Assembly (NCBI RefSeq): GCF_050003625.1
Contig: NC_134397.1
Span: 96,327,562-96,391,561, forward strand
Length of the DNA stretch: 64,000 nucleotides
Source: Haematobia irritans
Lineage: Eukaryota > Arthropoda > Insecta > Diptera > Muscidae
Direction of reading: 5' to 3'
Positions within the stretch are counted from its first letter, which is position 1. Every line of letters begins with the position of its first letter. Positions 1 through 9,445 of the stretch are shown piece after piece. Position numbers and translations under genes: made by a program. The notes under the pieces were generated by a model. The model was not told the DNA's origin. It saw nothing but the letters and a program-made list of their open reading frames with translations, and ran no database searches.

Positions 1-542
1 ATACGGCACCTTGACCAAAAAGACTCTCTTGATGTCATCTGGCCACATTGATTGGAGTTATTATGTTATGATATAGAAAATATCATATCATACATAATAC
101 ATACAGTTTGTCTTAAAAACAATAGAAATTGCAATCGTTGTTTTCTAATCGTTTTTCCATCAAATTTAGACTATTGGTATTTCGTTTCTTTAGAAAACCA
201 CAGATATTGATGCATTGTTCAATTTCGAATCACGATATTTGATTTGCAAACTTAAATTTTAAAGATTCCTTACATTTTATAGATTCCACAAATATATATC
301 ATTTGAGTCGGGAGCAATACACCAGGGGGGAAAGACAAAATGACGAAATCCAAGTAATCTTTTTTGCATATACAAAATTTGATTTGTTAATGGTATTTTC
401 CATCTTTTCTGCTTTAAATTTAATTACTCGCAATCAATTTTGTGAAACAAAATATAAAATTGATTTAATGCTAATTTTAATGCTCGAATCCAATTTTGTA
501 AAATTTTATCGTTCTATATATTCGTTGCTTAGCATGAAGACG
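1..542. other. AT-rich stretch without recognised feature
   Basis: About 540 bases of AT-rich sequence with only short open frames. I see no domain, terminal repeat or RNA-like fold here. Confidence 0.5.
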
Positions 543-544
543 TA

Positions 545-775
545 CACAGTCTCACATAAGTTTACATACCCTTGAGGTTTTTACCTTATAACTAAACATG
601 TTTCTTGTTGTTGTTTATAATCCAGACTAAAAAAATCTTCTTGAAAATTGACAAATACTTTGTTTTTCAAGTTAATTTACAAAATCTAAAGCATATATAT
701 GCAAATTTTATTATATTTTATTAATTAAAGAAAATACAATTTCTTAAACCGTATGTAAACTTGTGTAAGACTGTG
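545..775. mobile_element. Tc1/mariner-type MITE, 231 bp
   Basis: The element begins CACAGTCTCACATAAGTTTA and ends in the inverted counterpart, giving a terminal inverted repeat of about 25 bp with roughly three mismatches. It is flanked on both sides by TA (543-544 and 776-777), the target duplication of the Tc1/mariner superfamily. The 231-bp length leaves no room for a transposase, so it must be mobilised in trans. Two more copies of the same length lie at 16758-16988 and, inverted, at 20085-20315. Confidence 0.85.
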
Positions 776-1194
776 TATTTCTAAAGATCTCTTCTTTGTC
801 CGAAAGTCGATGAACTTACCAATGAAGTTGTTTTGTCCTGGTTCGACTTAAAAATGGGTATCTTTTTACGAAAGAAGTAACGTCAATTTAACTTAATAAT
901 TCTTATATTTATAATTATAATTCTTTAAATTTCTTGACTTTTCGTATCTTTACTCCAATGCTAAAAATCGTTAATAAATAGGAAATATCTTTTAACACTT
1001 TATATTAGAGGATTTTTCTTTTACTTGAAATATATCGTAATTTCTACTTGAAGTCGATGATTTTTGGCTAATAGGATAGATCCAGTGGATCGAATTAATG
1101 GTATAATGTATAGTTGGGTGAACACAAATGTAATGTATGTAACCATATGCCGAATGGGAAATGTCGTCACGTTGGAAGTATGAAGTAGCCTTTC
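776..1194. other. AT-rich stretch without recognised feature
   Basis: No conserved frame was recognised. It may include decayed upstream parts of the Tc1-like element that follows, but I cannot align it to anything by eye. Confidence 0.4.
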
Positions 1195-1647
1195 CAATCA
1201 CCGCATCTTAATCCGATCGAAATCCTTTGGCCAATTGTGGATAAAAATACGTATCTAAATAATGTAAGAAATCGTGACTAGTTTTTCATGCGGCTGCAGA
1301 ATGCATTCACTAATATATTACAAGATACATTTGAACATTTGATAAAGTCCATGTCCCGACAATGCATTACTGTCATTGAAAATAAAGAATTCTGAAAAAA
1401 AATAAAAAAATATTATGCATTAGATGTTATGAGTTGCAATTATTTTGTCTTACCCATTTTGCTACTTTGCATCTATTTTGCCTCATAAAATGTTAAATAA
1501 TAATTAACTAAATTTATATTTTTCTGAGATATTAGAGTGTACAAAATATAAATAAATAAAAAATAGCAATATTATAACAATCTTTTTTTTTCTTATGGCA
1601 AAATATTGAAAATTGTATAATAGTTGCAAATGTTTTGTCCTATACTG
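1195..1647 (+). pseudogene. Tc1-like transposase C-terminus and 3' end
   Basis: The plus-strand frame from about 1208 reads SPHLNPIEILWPIVDKN, which is the block around the third catalytic acidic residue (the E of NPIE) in Tc1-family transposases. After an in-frame stop it continues QNAFTNILQDTFEHLIKSM and then VIENK, which is the usual C-terminal end of Minos/Tc1-like proteins. The DNA-binding domain and the first two catalytic aspartates are missing. About 230 bp downstream the sequence ends in a probable terminal repeat (inverted: CAGTATAGGACAAAACATTT) next to TA at 1648-1649. No matching left terminus was found, so this is a 5'-truncated, dead copy. Confidence 0.75.
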
Positions 1648-1866
1648 TATAATGGCCTCCAAGATCACTTTTTTCCTCTCATCATTCTTTGAATTGTTTC
1701 CATTTGTTCTAAAAAAGTGGACAATTTGAAAGCAGTCTTAAATTCGATAATTTTCGGAACTTGACTATAAAGCTAAACAGCATTTAAAAGGTATTTTCAA
1801 GATTTTACCTTAATAATACTTTATTTGAAACATGGCATATACATAGAATACAGATTGGTTATGATA

Positions 1867-2525
1867 GTTTAGGTTAGGTAAGGTGGCAGCCCGATGTATC
1901 AGTCCATTGTGATGCCACAGTGGTGAACTTCTCTCTTATCACTGAGTGCTGCCCGATTCCATGTTAAGCTCAATGACAAGGGACCTCCTTTTTTATAGCC
2001 GAGTCCGAACGGCGTTCCACATTACAGTGAAACCACTTAAGAAAGCTTTGAAACACTCAGATATGTCACCAACATTACTGAGGTGGGATAATCGAAAGAC
2101 AATAAACTGTAGGAAGATAGGAAATTGGCTCGCGTCATGTTGCATTGACCATGTTAGTTCCATACATGTTTGTAATTTTTTATTTGTTTTTCGTTTTTAT
2201 TTTTTAAATGAAAAACTTAAAAAAAAAAAAAACAAAAAGATTACATTTTCCCCTTTATGGAAATTTATTTCGTGCACTTAATTTCTTTTTATTTGCATTT
2301 TAATGCTATGCCAATACTTGTCGCATACGTGTTTGGTTCGAGTATGAAACTAACACGGTAAATGGTTTGATCTCCTCAGTAGCCAATTTCCTATCATCCT
2401 AGAGTTTATTGTCTTTGGGATAATCCACCGCTGAAAAACTTTTTGGTGTTTGATCGAAGCAGGAATCGAAAACTACCTTGTGTACGCAAGGCGGTCATGC
2501 TAACCATTGCACCACGGTGGCTCCC
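1867..2525 (-). mobile_element. tRNA-derived SINE, minus strand, split by a MITE
   Basis: On the minus strand the SINE starts with a tRNA-like head near 2525 (GGAGCCACCGTGGTGCAATG, box-A-like, followed by a degenerate box B). It continues through a shared body (ACTTTTTGGTG, then GCCGTTCGGACTCGGCTATA inverted) and ends in a CCTAA-type tail at 1867. A 12-bp target duplication, TTGGTTATGATA, lies at 1855-1866 and 2526-2537. The body is interrupted by a separate 323-bp MITE at 2094-2416. Five related copies or fragments lie between 58 and 63 kb. Confidence 0.88.
2094..2416. mobile_element. 323-bp MITE with 9-bp target duplication
   Basis: This MITE is inserted inside the SINE. The terminal inverted repeat is about 36 bp: AAAGACAATAAACT, then about 22 further bases, at both ends, with a few mismatches. 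The 9-bp duplication GGGATAATC lies at 2085-2093 and 2417-2425. A 9-bp duplication fits Mutator-like (MULE) MITEs, but the superfamily is inference. It has no coding capacity. Confidence 0.85.
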
Positions 2526-2537
2526 TTGGTTATGATA

Positions 2538-2787
2538 ACCGAATTTATTGCCTACCTCCTTTTAGCAGTTGCAGCGACTACCTGTTGGCAATTGTGTCGC
2601 CCGACAAATTTGGCCAACTCAATCCAATTATGTTAGATTGTTGATTGTGCCAGATGATGACATTGTTTATTGCCACCTTCATCATTCGGTTGTGTCATTC
2701 AATACTGTACTATACTCGTAATTGAAATAAAAATCAATTCTTTTGTGATAAAATATTCTATTATATTATTAATATTATTATATTATA
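2538..2787. other. Spacer without recognised feature
   Basis: Short AT-rich spacer between the SINE target duplication and the CACTG element. No recognised feature. Confidence 0.4.
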
Positions 2788-5721
2788 CACTGAAAAACAG
2801 TGAACCCTTTTCCATTGCAAAATGAACTAAACTGTAGTAATATTGACCATGATTTAGCCCTTAAGATTTTTTTCAACTTGTCTAGTTTATAATTCTCTTA
2901 AATTTTAGTTCATCTATAACATTGTATTTTAGTTCATTTTTACAACACCATAAGATGTATATACCCCTACCAAGTTAAAAAGACAGTATTATTTTGGTTT
3001 ACTTGCTTATTTTTTGGGAAACCCGATAATAAAAATTGGTTAACAGTCTCTTTAAAATGTCGAGGACTAAACTATTTATAAATCAATCATTCCACAGTAC
3101 AGAGAAATTAAATAATTAAAGGAACAACAAACCGTTTTACTATTATGAAAATTTTCATACATTAAAATTAAACTTTCTTTAAGCAAAAGTACTTTATTAT
3201 AAAAACTTATGATGAAAGTTCTTAATACAATGTTTTTTGTGAATAAAAATTATAACCACGTGGAACAGAGAGTAGTTCATTTGAACTCGCTGTTTGGACA
3301 TTTTGGCTTATCCTTTTTTATTCATCGTAGGTAATTTTTTCACATATCTTGCTGGAAAAAAATGGAAGCAATAATGAAAATTGTTAAAAATTAACACCAT
3401 GTAATGAAATATATATATTTTTTTAATTCTTTATTTTAGCTTGTAACTTACCATATTTGGAGGCATTTTATCAAATGGTGTAAGGAATTCAACTTTTCTT
3501 TGGAAAACGTATCTCATAAAATTTGTATCTGAAACAATTAGAGAAATAATGAAGTATTCTATATAAACGCATAAAACTGTGTAGTTATCGATGTGAAGGA
3601 TATAATAAAATAAATATTCTAGTTGAAAGAAAGCCAAAGTTTTAATGTAAAACTTACCAATTCTCTATTATATTGTACGCTGAGGGGAAATATAAAAAAT
3701 TGTCAAAATTTTGTCCAAAATTAAATATTTATTTTTTACATTAAATAAAATTATTAAATAGGTTTCCAAAAAATCTAATGACAAAAAATAATAATATGCA
3801 TAAAAAACCGAATATTCTGGTTAACCCTACACAGTCATCATTCGTCAAAATGACGACACGTAATTTCATTTTCGATTTAAATTTAAGTTATACTAATTCG
3901 ACCGTTTTATGAATTTTTGTTTTATACTAATTAAAACCAAATTGAATAAGAAAATAAATTCAAGTTTGGTTAGCTTTTTCGCTCACGATGAAAGTTTTAG
4001 CGTCTTGAAATGACCCGTAGTCAAAATGACGAAGGATGACGTTAATATACAAAAAATAAGGATGACTGTCCAGGGTTAAAGAAAGTTAAAGAATCCTTAC
4101 CAATTCACTATTAAATTACAAGCAAATGAGTACTAAAATTTTTTCCAAATTTCTCAAATTAAATAGTTGTTTTTTACATTACAAATATTACATGGGTTTC
4201 CAACAAATTTGATTAAAGAAATACTGAAATAAGGTATTAAAAACCTGTAATTTTGATGATAAAAAGGTCATAGAAACGTAAATATTCTAGTTGAAAGAAA
4301 GCAAATTTTTAAAAGAAAACTTACCAATTCTCTATTTTTTAAAATTGTTCGAATCCATCTGCTCTGAAATTAAATATTGCTTTTACAATAAAGAAAAACA
4401 TGAAACTGGTTTCCGAAATAAAATTAATTAACAAATAATAATATACATAAAAAATATTCTTTTTAAAAGAAAGCCATATTAAAAATACTTACCAATTTAT
4501 GACTAAACTATACGCAGAGATATAACAAAAATTTTCCTACTTTATCTGGAATTGAATATTAATTTTTTACATTGAATAATAAAAATTTCAATACACTTTC
4601 AATTTCAACATATTTTCCTAAATATTCTTAATAACTTTTTTCTAAACTACCGATAAAATATTAATAACTTTCATTTAAAAGGTTTAATAAATAAACACCA
4701 ATATATGTCTCAAAAATCCAAAATATTCCATGCCTTTTATTCCCTTGTTGCATACCTGCTTAAAAGATGCAACAGCCTACGCAACGCCAACTATACAACT
4801 GAAGCATGCCAAACAAAACCAATCAAAGCCAAAACATTCCTACAACAACAAAAACACATGTGCCTTTATTGAAAACAACACCTCATCCAACCAAATAAAC
4901 CATCCGCGAATAACAAACACACACACACACACAAACCACTAAATGAACAAAAATAAAAACAACTCCACGCTCATGTATACACAACATACCCAGCCCTCGC
5001 TGCCATTTCTCATTAATGCATTACTCTCACTCATACAAAACTCAAGTAACATCATCTTTACATTAATCATATTCCACTATGACGATAAAGATCTCTGTTA
5101 ATTAGTTAATAATAATATTCGTAAAGGCACACCAGTTTATGAACGATGAAACGTTTAACTTAGAATTTGCAAAAACTTCATGAAATGTTATCTACCATTT
5201 TTGACGAAAATGTCTGTAAATTTAATTACATGTGAACTAAAAATATTTCATTGGATAATTTTCTACCAATAATTATTAACTATAGGGATTGTCAGTAAGA
5301 AATTGCTATCCACTTTCAAGTTAATTTTTCGTAAAAAAATATTTTTTCATACAAAAAAATCTTATAGTAAATTGCACTTATTATTCAGAAAGTACCTTAC
5401 ATTTCACAAGTAGTTTTATAACATGACAAAAGAATTTTTAACTACCAGTTAAGAAATTTTTTAAGGAAATTTCCATCGTATTTCCTTTCGAGTAGCTAAT
5501 TTTCGTTGAAGATACGAAAAATGAACTAAAATTTTTTAAGGAAATTTCCATCGTATTTTGTAGGCCATGAACTAAACGATTGCTACTTAGAATTTGTAAA
5601 ATTTCCTTTCGAGTAGTTAATTTTCGTTGAAGATACGAAAAATGAACTAAAATTTTGGAAAATTATTGTAATAAATTATTGTAAAAATCTTCTTAAATTT
5701 ACGAGACACTTTTTTTCTGTG
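2788..5721. mobile_element. CACTG-ended non-autonomous element, copy A (2.9 kb)
   Basis: The left end is TA-CACTGAAAAACAGTG and the right end is CACTTTTTTTCTGTG-TA. These give an imperfect short terminal inverted repeat flanked by TA (2786-2787 and 5722-5723). The interior holds four to five degenerate units that carry CTTACCAATT on the plus strand and, when complete, TGAAATTAAATATT. On the minus strand these read as 5' and 3' splice-site consensus. Other internal features are a 77-bp exon-like segment (3452-3528), a short tract rich in TGACG motifs (3840-4075) and a tandem duplication at 5460-5660. A second copy starts at 14025. At 4976-4979 copy A has an unoccupied TA where copy B carries a 231-bp MITE. 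No transposase was recognised. Confidence 0.75.
3452..3528 (-). other. Exon-like segment inside CACTG copy A
   Basis: On the minus strand a TTGTTTCAG acceptor precedes 77 bp of open frame containing NFMRYVFQRKVEFLTPFDKM and then PPNM, followed by a GTAAGT donor. The same 77 bp lies in copy B (14605-14681), also between an AG acceptor (TTACAG) and a GTAAGT donor. The visible differences are confined to the first codons and one synonymous CCT/CCC change. This suggests a captured or native coding exon. The next acceptor downstream on the minus strand (CCATTTTTTTCCAG near 3353) would give a stop within four codons. The protein family is not recognised. Confidence 0.35.
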
Positions 5722-5871
5722 TAGTCTATAATATTTTGATAAAGAGCAATGTCCTTGTTATACGGCGGGTTGTGTAGGACTTTTTTTATTGAAAGTCTTT
5801 ATTTCATTAATAACATCAATGGTTCTGTTGATTAAGAACTGAATATTCTTTTTAAGGTTATTTGGATTATT

Positions 5872-6008
5872 TTTCTATCAGCTCGACTATTCGAGATATA
5901 CCGTTATGTTCAAAATTAAGACACTTCCGATACATATATAGGAATAACTTGAATACGGTTCACCATATTAAATGACCATATATCTTGAAAAGTCGAGCTG
6001 ATAGGAAA
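5872..6008. repeat. 137-bp hairpin with 28-30 bp inverted ends
   Basis: TTTCTATCAGCTCGACTATT at 5872 is matched in inverse orientation at 5979-6008 (AAAGTCGAGCTGATAGGAAA), giving an inverted repeat of about 29 bp around a loop of roughly 80 bp. It could be a very small MITE or a foldback relic. No clear target duplication was seen. Confidence 0.6.
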
Positions 6009-6015
6009 CAAGTAT

Positions 6016-7554
6016 ATACAGCAGTAAGTTCGGCCGGGCCGAACCTTAAATACCCACTACCATGAACCAAATATTAGGGTTTCCTTTGAAATTTCAGGAG
6101 GGCTTGAGGACACTTCCCGAAGATAAATTTAAAAATTTCACCTATGAGGACTATATCAGATTCTGGATTTATAAGAACCATTTTTGTTTGAGTTTTAGAG
6201 GAATCATTAACATCTCTTGTAAGAAAATTATAAAATAAAGTCTTGATTTGAAATCTTAAATCTGTAGATTTTCACCCGAGAAGTAAAATCTGGAAATTTT
6301 ACATTGAGTTTCAAGCAATTTTCATGATCAGTGCGCCTTCTATACCCTCAAGAAGTGAAGTCGGTCTATATGGAGGCATTACCAAAAGGACTGATAAAAA
6401 CTTAATCCGATACACGTTTTTGTGAGCCTAAAATACCAGAATATTTACAATTTCAAGCAAATCGGATAAAAACTACGGCTTCTAGAAACCCAAGGAGAGA
6501 TCGTCCTTATGGGGGCTATACTAAAATATGGACCGATATTCACCGTTTTCGGCACTCCTCTTTATGGCCCGAAAATACCTCTAGATTTCCAATTTCAGGC
6601 AAATTGGATAAAAACTTCGGATTCTAGAAGCCCAAGAAGTAAAATCGGGATATCGGTCTATATGGGGGCTATATCAAAACATGGACCGATACTCACCATT
6701 TGTGGCAAACCTCTTTATGGTCCTAAAATAGCTATAAATTTCCAATTTCAGGCAAATTGTATATAAACTACGGATTCTATAAACCCAAGATGTAAAATCG
6801 GTAGATCGGTCTATATGGGGGCTATACCAAAACATGGAACGATACGGACCATTTTCGGCACACCTTTTGATGGTCCTCAAGTACCTCTAGATTTTCAATT
6901 TCAGGCAAATTGGATAAAAACTACGGTTTCTATAAGCCCAAGACCCCAAATCGGGAGGTCGGTTTATATGGGGACCATACCCAAACATGGACCGATGCTC
7001 ACCATTTTTGGCACACCTCTTTACGGTAAATTTAGGTAAATTTTTTTAGGTAAATTGGATAAAAACTGCGGTTTCTATAAGCCCAAGAAGTAAAATCGGG
7101 AGATCGGTCTATATGGGGGCTATACCAAAACATGAACCGATACTCACCATTTTTGGCACACATCTTTATGGTCATAAAATACCTCTAGATTTTCAATTTC
7201 ACTCAAATTGAATAAAAAACTATGTTTTCTATAAGCCCAAGACCCCAAATCGGGAGGTCGGTTTATATGGGGACTATATCAAAACCTGGACCGATATAGC
7301 CCATCTTCGAACTTGACCTGCCTGCGGACAAAAGACGAGTTTGTGCAAAATTTCAGCACGATTGCTTCATTATTGAAGACTGTAGCGTGATTACAACAGA
7401 CAGACAGACGGACATCGTTATATCGTCTTAGAATTTTTCCCTGATCAAGAATATATATACTTTATATAGTCGGAAATCGATATTTCGATGTGTTACAAAC
7501 GGAATGACAAACTTATTATACCCCCGTCACCATTCTATGGTGGTGGGTATAAAA
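6016..7554. repeat. Tandem-repeat element, GGCCGGGCC header and 3' hairpin (type 1)
   Basis: The element starts with a self-complementary header, TTCGGCCGGGCCGAA. It then holds six to seven units of about 145-154 bp, recognisable by CGGTCTATATGGGGGCTATA at about 6362, 6654, 6808, 6960, 7105 and 7258. A GACAGACAGACGGAC tract follows, and the element ends in a hairpin (ATACCCCCGTCACCAT, loop, ATGGTGGTGGGTAT). The same architecture recurs at 36757-38083, 41190-42550 and 51107-52624 with a different repeat unit. Open frames in this stretch are by-products of the repeat and are not genes. Confidence 0.75.
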
Positions 7555-7880
7555 ACGAAGTGCAGATTTGGATTCAGCGACCTCAAATTAGTAAAAATTT
7601 GCTACAAATTTCAAATCAACACAAAAATATACAATTTTGTTCCCTTGTATAATATACAAAAAATGTTTCTTTCTCTCCGCCTTATAGGCATTTGTATAGA
7701 CTTTTTGACAACGAAAAAACTATTCATATATTTAGAAAAGTACGTAAGTAAATAAATACATATTTCTTACGTCTCCTTTTAAAATCTAATTAATCGACAA
7801 TAATAAAAATTATATTTGAAAGTATTTTATGTTGCATTCGGTTATGAATACCGTATCGATTTCAAGTAAAATGCTTTATA
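7555..7880. other. Spacer without recognised feature
   Basis: AT-rich DNA between the hairpin-ended repeat and the CAC element. No recognised coding sequence or repeat boundary. Confidence 0.4.
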
Positions 7881-8754
7881 TACACTGTTAGAAAAATATG
7901 TTTTTCATATGTTCCGATATAAGCAAAATGTGTTTCGGGCACAATTTTTAAACACAATATATTTAAGTGCCAACATGTAATGTTCCTAAACTAACACTAA
8001 ATGTTTGGGACGCATATGTTAATATGTTAAAATATATTATGTTTGGGGCATGAATGTTTCATAAAAATAATATGTATGAATGTAAACATATATAAATGTA
8101 CAAATTTCGAGCAAACATATATATGTTTACAATTTCTGTGAAACGGTTGTCTGTTGTTTCGGAAAACTGCTTTATAATAAGGCCAAAAATTTGAGATGCT
8201 TAAGTCTAAATATTATTTAATTTGAATATTAGAATGAGTATTCGGAGTAAAGAGAATAGACATTCGGAACCAAAAGCATAGAGATTTGTGTTTTCGCCTT
8301 GAGAGGAGAATTTTATGTATGTGTGGACAAGTGTTTTGTTTATCATTTTGGAATTATGGAAACACATTTTTTAACGGCCTTAAAGGTAAAAATGAAATTA
8401 AGTACAAAACACGATAAGTTTTAAAAGCATTTAAAATGGTATTAAATGCTAGTAAACAACGGTTCACGCCTAAATAAATTTACGTGTACAGTATAAAATT
8501 ATTTATGTGTGTTTATACACTTCTTTTGTTAGAGTTTTTGATTTTCTTCCCAAATTTCAAACTTTTATACCAAAAACAGTTTTTTGTTATAAAATTGTTA
8601 TTTTTGCAAAAAAAATAATAATATTTTATTCAAAAGCCATTTCGTTTATATCAATCACTGTTTCTGACTGTAAATCTTTAATAACCCAAATTTCGAAGTT
8701 TCATTATAAAAATTTTATATAGTATAAATGTCCAAATTACAAAAAAAAAACTGG

Positions 8755-8829
8755 TTCGGTCGGAGCAGGAATTGAACCCACGACCCTTTGCATGCAAGGC
8801 AGACATGCTAACCACTGCTCCACATGGCC
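8755..8829 (-). other. tRNA-like module (Ala-UGC-like), minus strand
   Basis: The minus strand reads GGAGCAGTGGTTAGCATGTC (box-A-like), then TGCCTTGCATGC (an anticodon-arm-like stretch with loop CTTGCAT, centred on TGC), then GGGTTCAATTCC (box B). The acceptor stem does not pair fully and no intact cloverleaf can be drawn, so I call it a tRNA relic. The module is conserved at 31290-31362 in the opposite-facing copy. Confidence 0.6.
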
Positions 8830-8943
8830 AACAAATGTATGTTTCTTTTAAATAATGTTATGTTTGCATGGGCTCGTGGGCGCTGCAAACTATGCTATAT
8901 AAATGTAACTTATAACGATAATTGTCTACTGGTGACTATAACT

Positions 8944-9015
8944 GCTATGTCGCCCAGTGGATAGTGTGTTGGCTTACAAACTGTATGGTCCTCGGTTCGA
9001 TTCTCCGTCCAGGCT
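8944..9015 (+). other. tRNA-like module, plus strand
   Basis: The plus strand reads GCCCAGTGGATAGTGTGTTGG (box-A-like, first 20 bases informative), then GGCTTACAAACTGTATGG, then CTCGGTTCGATTCTCC (box B). It faces away from the Ala-like module at 8755-8829. Equivalent modules lie at about 31103-31177 (minus) and 54055-54120 (plus), with decayed versions at 13342-13405 and 28480-28537. It is not an intact tRNA gene. Confidence 0.6.
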
Positions 9016-9044
9016 AAATTTAAAATTTATAAAATTGTTATATT

Positions 9045-9250
9045 ACATGTTAGCCTGATACCGAAACAGGCAATTGACGTCCAAATGCATTATATCTAAT
9101 TATACAATTATTTTTCGAGCTTTATGGACAGATATAGATTAAGGAACCATGTTCCTTAATCTATATCTGTCCATAAAGTTCGAAAAATAATTGTATAATT
9201 AACCATGTTCCTTAATCTATATCTGTCCATAAAGCTCGAAAAATAATTGT
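9045..9250. repeat. Hairpin module with repeated 40-60 bp arms
   Basis: CTTTATGGACAGATATAGAT at about 9119 is followed by its near-perfect inverse after AACCATG, giving a stem of about 50-60 bp. The right arm is then repeated a second time at about 9202-9250. A 70-bp segment upstream (9045-9115, containing GATACCGAAACAGGCAATTG) recurs inverted at about 9925-9995 inside the neighbouring hAT-type element. Different copies break just after the motif AAAAATAATTGTATAATT. Confidence 0.7.
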
Positions 9251-9445
9251 ATAATTATTTATAAAATTGAATAATTTCTTCAACATTATTTGTATTACAG
9301 AAAAAGGTACCAAGAACTAAAAATTTCGTGGAAGTGAAAATTATGTTAGGGAATGAGCACAATCTTCTTTGGGGAAAATTCTTCCAAGCATATAATATTT
9401 TTGGGCTCAAAATGCTTCCAAACATATAATATGTTCACATAAAAC

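Noticed and set aside
4730..4942. 70-codon frame rich in H, N, Q and T
   Set aside because: It lies in an A/C-rich part of the CACTG element and ends in an ACACAC run; copy B is not open over the same length.
6509..7039. Frames with MGAI..GPI..FGTPLYGP repeats
   Set aside because: By-product of a repeat of about 150 bp whose unit is open in several frames; neighbouring units break the frame.
6016..7554. CRISPR-like array
   Set aside because: The units are about 150-bp direct tandem repeats in a eukaryotic, transposon-rich context; there are no short palindromic repeats with unique spacers.
8755..9015. Functional tRNA genes
   Set aside because: Box A and B motifs are present but acceptor stems do not pair and the modules occur inside transposable elements in several copies.
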